This document shows positions 31,779 through 39,415 of a stretch of 64,000 nucleotides of DNA, piece by piece. Made by a program: the position numbers and the translations under genes. The notes below the pieces were generated by a model. The model worked only from the letters and a program-made list of their open reading frames with translations, did no database searches and was not told where the DNA came from. Numbering within the stretch: the stretch's first letter is position 1; each line of letters starts with the position of its first letter. This DNA is from Bacillota bacterium (GTDB taxonomy: Bacteria > Bacillota > Clostridia > Christensenellales > CAG-138), in assembly GCA_016286445.1 (NCBI GenBank), contig JAEESS010000002.1, forward strand, positions 51,834-115,833. The letters are read 5' to 3'.

Positions 31779-32507
31779 ATGCGTGTGATGCTATTGACAA
31801 GCGATCGGAAAACGGCGCAGCTTTATTCGGACGCGGCGGAGGAAACGAGCGCTCTGCGCCTTTGCGTGATGAAACACATCGGACAGGTATTGGAGCGGCT
31901 GTTTCGCGATCCGTTTGACGCGCTGCTTTCCGACGATGTGAGCGTTCTGCAGACGCAGATACGAAAATGCCGTGTCCGTTGGCCTGCGCATACCTTTCTG
32001 CTGATCGACAGACCGATCGGAACGCGGCAGCTGCCGCAGACGCTGACGTATTGCTTTTTGAAGGACGGCGATCCGAAGGAGATACTGCGGCAGATCGCGT
32101 GCTTCCCGAACGGCGCAAGTCGACGCCGGGATCCGGAAGCGGAGATATCGTGCTTTTTGCAGCAGACGGGCGTTCCGGTTTCCCTGTACGGGTTTGCGTA
32201 TCTTCGGATCGCGCTTCGCGTCCTGCTTTCGGTGAAAGAACTGCTTGACGTAAGCGCGATCGACGATCTCTATGCGCTGATATCGGCAATGACCGGAGTC
32301 GACGCGAATGCTGCGGAGCATGCCATCCGCCATGCGATCGATACGGCGTGGATGCGCGCGGACACAGACCTGCTCGACAAACTGTTCGGATATACGGTCC
32401 GATCGGATCGCGGCGCGCCTTCAAACGCGGCGTTCCTGTTTGGGACCGCAGATCATATCAGAGTGATAAGGGAGGGGAATCGGTATGACGCTGAAGGAAT
32501 CGCATGA
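31779..32507 (+). CDS. Divergent Spo0A with eroded receiver domain
   Basis: A 242-residue response-regulator-like protein in the spo0A position behind spoIVB. ATG 31779 is chosen for the GGGGGGAG site 6 nt upstream. The C-terminal half is clearly Spo0A-type: TGVPVSLYGFAYLRIALRVLL, HAIRHAIDTAWMRADTDLLD, KLFGYTVRSD. The receiver half is poorly conserved: the acidic pair appears as TSDR, the phosphoacceptor region reads DALLSDDVSV without the usual Pro, the switch Thr region is FLLIDRPIG, and LKPFD appears as LKDGD. An Asp and the Lys remain at aligned sites, so phosphorylation is doubtful but not excluded. Recognition-helix residues also differ from canonical Spo0A. Confidence 0.8.
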   Translation: MRVMLLTSDRKTAQLYSDAAEETSALRLCVMKHIGQVLERLFRDPFDALLSDDVSVLQTQIRKCRVRWPAHTFLLIDRPIGTRQLPQTLTYCFLKDGDPKEILRQIACFPNGASRRRDPEAEISCFLQQTGVPVSLYGFAYLRIALRVLLSVKELLDVSAIDDLYALISAMTGVDANAAEHAIRHAIDTAWMRADTDLLDKLFGYTVRSDRGAPSNAAFLFGTADHIRVIREGNRYDAEGIA

Positions 32508-32967
32508 AATGGAGGACGATCTGAGATCAAGATACAGCGATCCCGATGCGTTGCTTGACGCAACGATCAACGCGGTCATGCGTGCATTGTGTGTTCCGGC
32601 AAAGCTTTTGGGGTATCGCTATATCTTTCTTGCGGTGCGGTTTATCCGTACGCGGCCTCCGCTGCTGCGAAGCACGACGAAGAAGGAGCTGTATCCCTAT
32701 ATCGAACAGTGCATGAATACGACGAAACCGATGATCATGCGTACCATGCACTATGCGATCGAACGCGCATGGAAACGCGCGGATCCGGATGTTCTGTATT
32801 CCTATTTCGGACTGCGCGGAAAGAATCTCAAGGATACGCCCGGCAATATCGAATATGTATATCTCGTTGCGGAACGCGTGCGGCTGATCATCGGCGATCC
32901 GGCGTGGGAGGAGCATTACGAACGCGTTATGGCGGAAATGAGCAAGATCTATCCTTGGTTAAACTGA
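32485..32967 (+). CDS. Spo0A C-terminal-domain protein without receiver
   Basis: A 160-residue protein that is almost only a Spo0A-type effector domain. ATG 32485 has GGGAGGGG 7 nt upstream and overlaps the previous gene by 23 bp, so the pair is cotranscribed. VPAKLLGYRYIFLAVRFIRT, LYPYIEQCMNTTKPMIMRTM, YAIERAWKRADPDVLYSYFG align with Spo0A_C. No receiver domain precedes it, only a charged 25-residue lead. In the recognition helix the Glu/Arg pattern differs from canonical Spo0A (MIMRTMHYAIE). It could be a partner, antagonist or constitutive DNA-binding form. Confidence 0.75.
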   Translation: MTLKESHEMEDDLRSRYSDPDALLDATINAVMRALCVPAKLLGYRYIFLAVRFIRTRPPLLRSTTKKELYPYIEQCMNTTKPMIMRTMHYAIERAWKRADPDVLYSYFGLRGKNLKDTPGNIEYVYLVAERVRLIIGDPAWEEHYERVMAEMSKIYPWLN

Positions 32968-32996
32968 TTGACGAACGGTACCGGATATGTTAAAAT
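32968..32996 (+). promoter_or_regulatory. Promoter of deoB-punA
   Basis: TTGACG, 17 bp, TAAAAT, starting one base after the preceding stop and 29 bp before ATG 33026. Confidence 0.65.
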
Positions 32997-33025
32997 TATA
33001 TAAAATTGAACATAGAGGTATCGAT

Positions 33026-34201
33026 ATGAAGAAAAGAGCGATTCTGATTGTTTTGGACAGCGCGGGGATCGGCGCATTGCCGGACGCCGCGGATTTCGGC
33101 GATGAAGGCGCCAACACCATCTGCAACATCTATGAAAAGCGAGGATATTTGAACGTCCCGAACATGCGCAGGCTCGGGCTTGCGCATATCGACGGCTGTC
33201 GGCTTCCGAAGGAGGACGGCGAACTGATCGGAAGCTATGCAAAGTGTGCGGAACAGACGCATGCAAAGGACACCACCTGCGGGCATTGGGAGATGGCGGG
33301 TCTTGCGCTGGATGAAGCGTTCAAGACCTATCCGAACGGCTTCCCGAAGGCATTCATGGACGCGTTTGAGCAGAGGATCGGCCGCGGCACGCTCGGCAAC
33401 GTCGTCGCAAGCGGTACGCAGATCATTCAGGAGCTCGGCGATGAGCATGTGAAGACCGGCAAACCGATCATCTACACCAGCGCGGACAGCGTGTTCCAGA
33501 TCGCGGCGCATGAGGAGATCATTCCGCTTCCCGAACTGTACCGGATCTGCGAGATCGCGCGGGAGATGCTCACCGGCGAATACCTCGTCGGACGCGTGAT
33601 CGCGCGACCGTTCTTAGGCGGCAGCGGCGATTACAAGCGCACGGAAAACCGCAAGGATTACGCAGTTGCGCCGTTCAAGGACACGATCCTGGACGGGCTT
33701 GCAAATAAGGGCATGGACGTGGTCGGCATCGGCAAGATCGAAGATATCTTCTGCCATCGCGGGATCACGACCGTCGATCACACCAAAAACAATCCGGACG
33801 GCATCCGCGCGACGCAGCGATTTTTGGACAAGGGAACAGGGGATTTCATCTTCACAAACCTCGTTGATACCGATATGCTTTACGGACATCGCAACGATTG
33901 GGAGGGCTACGCAAAAGCGCTCGAATACTTCGACGCGCATTTGCCCGAAATGTACCTTTCCATGCAGGAGGGCGATATTCTGATGGTCACCGCAGACCAC
34001 GGCTGCGATCCGACATATCCGGGGACCGACCATACGCGCGAGTATATCCCGCTTCTCATCTGCGGCAAGCATATCAAACACGGCGTCAATCTCGGCGTCC
34101 GGAAGCAGTTTTCGGACATCGGCGCAACGGTTTACGAATACCTGACCGGCGAAAGCTGGCGGGAAGGCGAATCATTCTTAATGGATATCTGGGAGGATTG
34201 A
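33026..34201 (+). CDS. deoB: Phosphopentomutase
   Basis: A 391-residue alkaline-phosphatase-superfamily enzyme interconverting ribose or deoxyribose 1- and 5-phosphates. ATG 33026 (MKKRAILIVLDSAGIGALP) with AGAGG upstream. Motifs include LDSAGIGALPDA, KDTTCGHWEMAG, YTSADSVFQIAAHEE, NLVDTDMLYGHRND and VTADHGCDPTYPGTDHTRE, which hold the Mn ligands. It leads into punA with a 1-bp gap: together they degrade or recycle purine nucleosides. Confidence 0.96.
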   Translation: MKKRAILIVLDSAGIGALPDAADFGDEGANTICNIYEKRGYLNVPNMRRLGLAHIDGCRLPKEDGELIGSYAKCAEQTHAKDTTCGHWEMAGLALDEAFKTYPNGFPKAFMDAFEQRIGRGTLGNVVASGTQIIQELGDEHVKTGKPIIYTSADSVFQIAAHEEIIPLPELYRICEIAREMLTGEYLVGRVIARPFLGGSGDYKRTENRKDYAVAPFKDTILDGLANKGMDVVGIGKIEDIFCHRGITTVDHTKNNPDGIRATQRFLDKGTGDFIFTNLVDTDMLYGHRNDWEGYAKALEYFDAHLPEMYLSMQEGDILMVTADHGCDPTYPGTDHTREYIPLLICGKHIKHGVNLGVRKQFSDIGATVYEYLTGESWREGESFLMDIWED

Positions 34202-34202
34202 C

Positions 34203-35027
34203 ATGGAAGACATCATGAACATCATCAACAATGCGGTCGCTCTGCTCAAAGAGAAGGGCGCGGACAAAGCGACGGTCGGCTTGATCCTCGGCAGCGGGCT
34301 CGGCGATTATGCGGAAACGCTCGACAACAAACGCTTCGTCAATTACGCCGATATCGAGGGATATCCGGTATCCGGCGTCATCGGGCACAAGAACCGTTTC
34401 GTGATCGGCGAAAAATACGGAAAGACGATCATCGCGATGCAGGGACGTTTCCACTATTACGAGGGCTATCCGCAGGCGCTGCTTTCGCTCGGCGTCCGCA
34501 CCATGAAAAAGCTCGGCGTCGAAAAGCTGCTCGTCACGAATGCGGCTGGCGGCGTCAACATGAATTATCATGCGGGCGATCTCATGGTGATTTCCGATCA
34601 TATCAACCTGTCCGGCTCGAATCCCCTGATCGGCAAAAACCTTGACGAGTTCGGACCGCGTTTTCCGGATCAGAGCAACGTCTATGACAAGAACCTCCGC
34701 GCAAGGCTCATCGAGCTTGCAAAGAGCCGGGGAATTGCCATGCAGGAAGGCGTCTATCTGATGATGTCCGGTCCGTGCTATGAAACGCCTGCGGAGATCC
34801 GTATGGCGCGGATCATCGGCGCGGACGCGGTCGGCATGTCCACGATCCCGGAAACCATGTGCGCGGCGCACTGCGGGATCAAGGTCGTCGGCGTCAGTCT
34901 GATCACCAATATGGCGGCGGGCGTTCTGGATCAGCCGCTTTCGCATGCGGAGGTGACCGAAACCGCGGCAAAAGCGACGGTGAAATTCACCGAACTGGTC
35001 GATCTCATCCTTTCGGAGCTCTTCTGA
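34203..35027 (+). CDS. punA: Purine nucleoside phosphorylase (type I)
   Basis: A 274-residue trimeric purine nucleoside phosphorylase, cleaving inosine and guanosine with phosphate. Motifs are LILGSGLGDYAE, GRFHYYEGYPQ, VTNAAGGVNMNYHAGDLMVI, SGPCYETPAEIRM, VGMSTIPETMCAAHCG and SLITNMAAG. It is followed by a bidirectional terminator. Its ribose 1-phosphate product is the DeoB substrate. pdp at 47.5 kb provides the pyrimidine counterpart. Confidence 0.95.
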   Translation: MEDIMNIINNAVALLKEKGADKATVGLILGSGLGDYAETLDNKRFVNYADIEGYPVSGVIGHKNRFVIGEKYGKTIIAMQGRFHYYEGYPQALLSLGVRTMKKLGVEKLLVTNAAGGVNMNYHAGDLMVISDHINLSGSNPLIGKNLDEFGPRFPDQSNVYDKNLRARLIELAKSRGIAMQEGVYLMMSGPCYETPAEIRMARIIGADAVGMSTIPETMCAAHCGIKVVGVSLITNMAAGVLDQPLSHAEVTETAAKATVKFTELVDLILSELF

Positions 35028-35044
35028 GTCCGATCGAACAGTCA

Positions 35045-35077
35045 AAAAGACCGTGCCCGATCCGGACACGGTCTTTT
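35045..35077. terminator. Bidirectional terminator between punA and the membrane protein gene
   Basis: AAAAGACCGTG / CACGGTCTTTT, 11-bp stem with a GC-rich loop, T-run on both strands. Confidence 0.85.
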
Positions 35078-35090
35078 GCTTGCTCAAAGG

Positions 35091-35987
35091 TTATGCGTTC
35101 TTCTTCGGATCGCCCGATTCCGGTTCATCGTCGAAGTTGAACGCGGAGGAGGGCATCGAAGACCCGGACACCTGCTGTTCTCTTGCCTTCTGCACCTTTT
35201 CCTTGTCTGTAAACTTACGCGTGATCAGGAACAGAGCGGCAAGTCCCAGAACGACGACGCCCAAAAGAACATAGTTCAGAATGCTCAGAAGCTTGGGACT
35301 GAAAGCGCCGTACAGCTTGGAGATGAAGGAACCGTCGTTCGCATCGGAACGCGTTTTGCCGAGGCTGGAAATATAGACGACGTGTCCGTTTGCCTTTTCT
35401 GCATCGCTCTTTGCATAGACCGGATTATCTTCCTCGTCGATCAGATCGGTCATCTCATAGTATTTTGAATAATCGACCGAACTGCCGCCGCAGCTCATCA
35501 GTCCGCCGCTCGTGACGGGGAACTTGGTCTGATCGCCCTTGTAGACGGAGTATGCCTTGTTGATGAACGCGGAGATCTCTTCCATTTCCATCTTCTGATT
35601 GTCGACCGAATACGGACCGTACGTCTTTTCGACGGTGGTGCCGCCGCCCATGCAGGACATGCCGCCTCCGGTCGTTTCGGTCGCCGTATAGGTCAGCGTG
35701 CCGTTTTCGAGCAGATCGCCGAAATTATCCTTGTATGCGTCCGTTACCCTGTAATATGTCATCTTGCTGGTATAGAGAACAGACTGTAAGCCGTTCACAA
35801 GCGCCATGAGCAGCATGATCGCCGCAAGCGCAAAATACAGGATGCGCATGTATTTCTTTGCCTGATCTTTAGAATCATCCTTAAAATTTTCCATGGAAAA
35901 CAGCCTGCCGCTGCCCTTGATCGCGCCGATCAGGACATAAATGCCCATTGCGGCAAGAAGAATCGGAAAAAGTGCTCCTAAACCCAT
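35091..35987 (-). CDS. Membrane protein with Gly-Cys motifs, unknown function
   Basis: A 298-residue protein with three hydrophobic segments: GLGALFPILLAAMGIYVLIG, LYFALAAIMLLMALVNGL and near the C-terminus LLSILNYVLLGVVVLGLAALFLI. Between the last two lies an extracytoplasmic loop of about 160 residues carrying two similar Gly-Cys elements, GGGMSCMGGG and GGLMSCGGSS. The C-terminal tail is charged. ATG 35987 has AAAGGAG upstream and lies 39 bp after cysS, with which it is probably cotranscribed. No family is assigned. Confidence 0.75.
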   Translation of the reverse strand: MGLGALFPILLAAMGIYVLIGAIKGSGRLFSMENFKDDSKDQAKKYMRILYFALAAIMLLMALVNGLQSVLYTSKMTYYRVTDAYKDNFGDLLENGTLTYTATETTGGGMSCMGGGTTVEKTYGPYSVDNQKMEMEEISAFINKAYSVYKGDQTKFPVTSGGLMSCGGSSVDYSKYYEMTDLIDEEDNPVYAKSDAEKANGHVVYISSLGKTRSDANDGSFISKLYGAFSPKLLSILNYVLLGVVVLGLAALFLITRKFTDKEKVQKAREQQVSGSSMPSSAFNFDDEPESGDPKKNA

Positions 35988-36026
35988 ATGTTTACTCCTT
36001 TCAATTGTTGCAGTTTATAACGCAGC

Positions 36027-37412
36027 TTACAGCTTCTTGAGCTTTGCGCCGTCTTTGGTATCCTCTACGGCAAAGCCCATGCCTTTGAGCTGTTCGCGGA
36101 TCTCGTCCGCTCTTGCCCAATCCTTTGCCTTTTTTGCTTCCTTGCGCGCCTCTAAAAGCGCCAAAGCCTCCTCCGGGAAATCTTCCTTCTTTTCCTTGAC
36201 AACCAGTCCCAGAACGCTGTTCAGCTCGGCATAGCGTGCCTTGACCGCTTCGATGGCGGCTTTCGTATGCGCGCCGGTCGCAAAGATGTTGATCCAGCGC
36301 GCGAAGTCGAACAGCACGCCCAAAGCATCCGCCGTATTGAGATCGTCGTCCATCGCATCGTTGAAACGATCGCGGAACGCGTCGAGCTTTGCGGCGACGT
36401 AGGAATCGTCGGCGCTTTCGTCGATCACGGTATCAAACAGACGGTCGCGCGCGGTGTAGAGACGGTTCAGACTCGTCACGGTCTGATCCATCAGCTCGCG
36501 GGAGAAATTGACCGGATTGCGGTAGTTTGCGGTCAGCAGGAACATGCGGACCGCTTCAAGATCGTATTCCTTCGCAATGTCGCGCACGGTGAAGAAATTG
36601 CCCAGGGACTTGCTCATCTTCTGATTGTCGATGTTGATGTAGCCGTTGTGCAGCCAGTAATGTACGAACGGCTTGCCCGTAGCGCCTTCGCTCTGCGCGA
36701 TCTCGTTCTCGTGATGCGGGAAAATCAGATCCATGCCGCCGCCGTGAATGTCAAACGTCTCGCCGAGGTATTTCATGCTCATGGCGGAGCACTCGATGTG
36801 CCAGCCGGGACGACCCTTGCCCCACGGGGAAGGCCAGCTCGGTTCGCCGGGCTTTTCACCCTTCCAAAGTGCAAAGTCCAAAGGATCGCGTTTCTGCTCG
36901 GTGGGGGAGATGCGTGCGCCGTTTTCCATGTCGTCGATGTTCTGCCCCTTGAGCTTTCCGTATCCGGGATCGCTGCGCACCGAAAAATACACGTCGCCGT
37001 TCTCGGTGGCGTAGGCATGACCCTTTTCGATCAGCTTTTTGACCAGCTTGATGATGTCGCCGATGTGCTCGGTTGCGCGCGGATTGACAGTTGCGCGTTC
37101 AATGCCCAATGCGTCCGCATCATGATAGTATTCCTTGATGAAGCGGTCGCCGAGCTCCTTGACGGTCGTGCCTTCCTTGTTGGCGCGATTGATCATTTTG
37201 TCGTCGATGTCGGTGAAATTCTGCACATATTTGACCTTGTAGCCGCGGTATTCAAGATACCGACGCATCGTATCGAACACGACAAACGGACGTGCGTTGC
37301 CGATATGGAAATAGTCGTACACAGTCGGTCCGCATACATACATGGAGATCTCGCCTTCCTTGATCGGAACGAGCGGTTCTTTTCTCCGGGTCATGGTATT
37401 GTAAACCTGCAT
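36027..37412 (-). CDS. cysS: Cysteinyl-tRNA synthetase
   Basis: A 461-residue class I synthetase. HIGH motif is in YVCGPTVYDYFHIGNARP (with the Zn-binding Cys), and NFTDIDDKMINRA follows. ECSAMSMKYLGETFDIHGGG and HHENEIAQSEG hold further Zn ligands; KMSKSLGNFFTVRDI is the KMSKS loop. Full length. No T-box was found in the 5' region: the promoter lies 69-97 bp upstream. Confidence 0.96.
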   Translation of the reverse strand: MQVYNTMTRRKEPLVPIKEGEISMYVCGPTVYDYFHIGNARPFVVFDTMRRYLEYRGYKVKYVQNFTDIDDKMINRANKEGTTVKELGDRFIKEYYHDADALGIERATVNPRATEHIGDIIKLVKKLIEKGHAYATENGDVYFSVRSDPGYGKLKGQNIDDMENGARISPTEQKRDPLDFALWKGEKPGEPSWPSPWGKGRPGWHIECSAMSMKYLGETFDIHGGGMDLIFPHHENEIAQSEGATGKPFVHYWLHNGYINIDNQKMSKSLGNFFTVRDIAKEYDLEAVRMFLLTANYRNPVNFSRELMDQTVTSLNRLYTARDRLFDTVIDESADDSYVAAKLDAFRDRFNDAMDDDLNTADALGVLFDFARWINIFATGAHTKAAIEAVKARYAELNSVLGLVVKEKKEDFPEEALALLEARKEAKKAKDWARADEIREQLKGMGFAVEDTKDGAKLKKL

Positions 37413-37480
37413 AGCATCCTCCTCGAACCGCCGCTGGGATGCGTTTCGGAACGCATGCGCGAAACGGTGTTTTCTAAACC

Positions 37481-37509
37481 ATAATAAGGAAAAACGCTTG
37501 TTTTGTCAA
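37481..37509 (-). promoter_or_regulatory. Promoter of cysS
   Basis: Minus-strand TTGACA, 17 bp, TATTAT, 69 bp upstream of the cysS start. Confidence 0.75.
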
Positions 37510-37516
37510 TAAGGAT

Positions 37517-37545
37517 TTGACGAACACGCCTTTTTGTACTATAAT
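37517..37545 (+). promoter_or_regulatory. Promoter of the cohesin-like gene
   Basis: TTGACG, 17 bp, TATAAT. The leader to ATG 37655 is about 100 nt and contains a GC-rich, possibly structured segment near 37571-37610. Back to back with the cysS promoter. Confidence 0.7.
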
Positions 37546-37654
37546 ATCACACAAATATCGAATCTAAGCGGATGGCGCATGCGCATCGCCCGACAGCCCG
37601 GGTGCTGCGTGCAAGAACCGATATCGAACATACTATCAATTCGGAGGATCATAC

Positions 37655-38767
37655 ATGAAACGATTCCTGTCAATTCTGATCGTACTTTTGCTGCTTGCGG
37701 TCCCTGCCATATCGGCAAACGCTGCAGGCAATGCGGAGCTCGGCGAGCTTCTGATCTCGTCTCCGGAAAAAGTGACCGGCAATGTCGGCGACGTCGTCAA
37801 AGTGAATTTCTTCCTCTATCCGAATCTTCCGGAAGGAAGAAAACTGGGCAGCTTATCCGGTTCCATGAAGTATGATCCGGACTTTGTCACACTCGGAGCG
37901 ATCAGTCAGACCGACGAGGAGAACAATCTGACGTCCTTAATGAAGGGCAAGGCGTCGATGTTCCAGCCCAATCTCGAAGAGAGAGGCATTATGCGCTTCG
38001 TCTTTATCGACGCATACGGCGTGGAAGCGGAAGGTTTCTGGTTCCAGGCGGAATTTCGCATTGAAAAAGAAGGCGCGACCGATTTCGTATTCAACGGGAT
38101 TGAGTATTCCGGCGTAGACGACGAATACAAATCCGACAATTACTACATCGAGCCCGTTTCTGTCGGCGGCATCTATACGGAGGGGGAGGAAGTCCCTTCG
38201 GACGGCGCGGCAGAGGAGACCTTTGAACCGATCGAAGCTTTGATCGAAACGCCCGCGCCCGTGACGGCAACACCCGAGCCGAGCAACGGCGGACAGACGG
38301 TTCCCATAACTTCCACGCTGCCGACATTCTCGGCAAAACCGACGACGTCCGGCGTCGTTACGCCGCCGCCCGCCGTCACATCTATACCGATCACAACGTC
38401 CGAACCGCGGAAAGAGACCGCATCACCGAATCCCAATGTGCCGGATCCAGACGCGCAGGGCTCTGCCGCGCCGGATCCCCTCGCCACGCCGAACGGGGAA
38501 CAGGGCGGTATTACGACGGAGACCTCCGCGGCGCCGAACGATCCCACGAATCCGGGTACGGATCCTGCGGCGGAGGAGACGGGAGAGAATACCGAAAAGA
38601 TCAAGCCCGTCGGCCCCAACGATCCGCTGAAGCCGAATACGGATAAGCTGCAGGAAAAGCCGAACACGCTGATCGTTGCCGGCGTCATCATCGGCATCGT
38701 TGCCGCGCTGGGCTTAGGCGCGCTTGCAATCGTGTTGATCTTGAAGCGGCGCAAGCTTGAGGAATAA
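37655..38767 (+). CDS. Cohesin-like surface protein with C-terminal membrane anchor
   Basis: A 370-residue protein. A signal peptide (FLSILIVLLLLAVPAISANA) is followed by a beta-rich domain of about 150 residues resembling cohesin-type modules (VTGNVGDVVKVNFFLYPN, LGSLSGSMKYDPDFVTLG, GFWFQAEFRI). A long Pro/Thr/Ser/Glu-rich linker (about residues 185-325) leads to one C-terminal transmembrane helix (TLIVAGVIIGIVAALGLGALA) and a basic tail, so the beta domain is displayed outside. The cohesin call rests on fold-like pattern, not a diagnostic motif. Start is set by CGGAGG upstream of ATG 37655. Confidence 0.65.
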   Translation: MKRFLSILIVLLLLAVPAISANAAGNAELGELLISSPEKVTGNVGDVVKVNFFLYPNLPEGRKLGSLSGSMKYDPDFVTLGAISQTDEENNLTSLMKGKASMFQPNLEERGIMRFVFIDAYGVEAEGFWFQAEFRIEKEGATDFVFNGIEYSGVDDEYKSDNYYIEPVSVGGIYTEGEEVPSDGAAEETFEPIEALIETPAPVTATPEPSNGGQTVPITSTLPTFSAKPTTSGVVTPPPAVTSIPITTSEPRKETASPNPNVPDPDAQGSAAPDPLATPNGEQGGITTETSAAPNDPTNPGTDPAAEETGENTEKIKPVGPNDPLKPNTDKLQEKPNTLIVAGVIIGIVAALGLGALAIVLILKRRKLEE

Positions 38768-38788
38768 CCTGTACGCGCAATTTTACGG

Positions 38789-38824
38789 GAAAGCTCTCAA
38801 TTTCGAGAGCTTTCTTGCGTTTTT
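38789..38824 (+). terminator. Terminator after the cohesin-like gene
   Basis: GAAAGCTCTC / GAGAGCTTTC, 6-nt loop, then TTGCGTTTTT. The tail overlaps the next promoter's -35. Confidence 0.75.
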
Positions 38825-38843
38825 CGGCAAACTGTTGTATAAT
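38815..38843 (+). promoter_or_regulatory. Promoter of folT-folC
   Basis: TTGCGT, 17 bp, TATAAT, 29 bp upstream of ATG 38873. No THF riboswitch fits in the short leader. Confidence 0.6.
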
Positions 38844-38872
38844 GTCTTGATTTCAGAACTGGGGGTGAAATA

Positions 38873-39415
38873 ATGCGTTGGATTACAACTCGTCAGGTAA
38901 CGTTTGCCGGTATGTTTGCGGCACTGGCGGCGCTGCTTTCGATCTATCCGTTTACGTTTTATTTGCCGGATTTCAGCCGGATCACCTTTCGGGAGATCCC
39001 GATCTTTCTTTGCACCTTCACGCTCGGTCCCGTATGGGGCGGGCTTTGCGCAATCGTTTCCGACCTGCTCGGGACATTCATCAGCAACTCCGGAAACGCA
39101 TGGAATCCGATGTTCGCGCTCTCCGCGGTTCTGACCGGCGTTCTGCCGGGCGTGCTGTTCCGCTATGTATTCAAAAAAGAAAAACTGCTGCTTGCAACGA
39201 CGCTGTCGATCGTACCCGTCAATATCGCCGTATCTCTGTTTCTGACCACACTATGGTTCCAGATACTCGGTTTTACGGGCGGTATGCCGTTTTGGGCATA
39301 CCTGCTGATCCGCAGACTTTGGCTTGTCGCGGTCATGACCGTTATTCAGATCGTCGTTGTGCGGGCGCTGTATCCGGTCGTATTAAAGGCAGTTCAAGGA
39401 GGGGATCATTCATGA
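38873..39415 (+). CDS. folT: ECF transporter S component, probable folate-specific FolT
   Basis: A 180-residue substrate-binding membrane subunit of an energy-coupling-factor transporter. About six transmembrane segments; signature ITFREIPIFLCTFTLGPVWG, then AIVSDLLGTFIS. The neighbour folC and the RxxPI pattern of folate S components suggest folate specificity, though this is inference. The ATPase and T subunits are not in the window. Its stop overlaps folC as ATGA. Confidence 0.78.
   Translation: MRWITTRQVTFAGMFAALAALLSIYPFTFYLPDFSRITFREIPIFLCTFTLGPVWGGLCAIVSDLLGTFISNSGNAWNPMFALSAVLTGVLPGVLFRYVFKKEKLLLATTLSIVPVNIAVSLFLTTLWFQILGFTGGMPFWAYLLIRRLWLVAVMTVIQIVVVRALYPVVLKAVQGGDHS

Noticed and set aside
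37413-37480. Possible T-box upstream of cysS
   Set aside because: No GGTGG T-box core, no terminator and a leader of only about 60 nt.
38878-39411. Upstream extension of folC in the ORF track
   Set aside because: It runs out of frame through folT; the ATG at 39412 with AAGGAGGGG and ATGA overlap is the true start.
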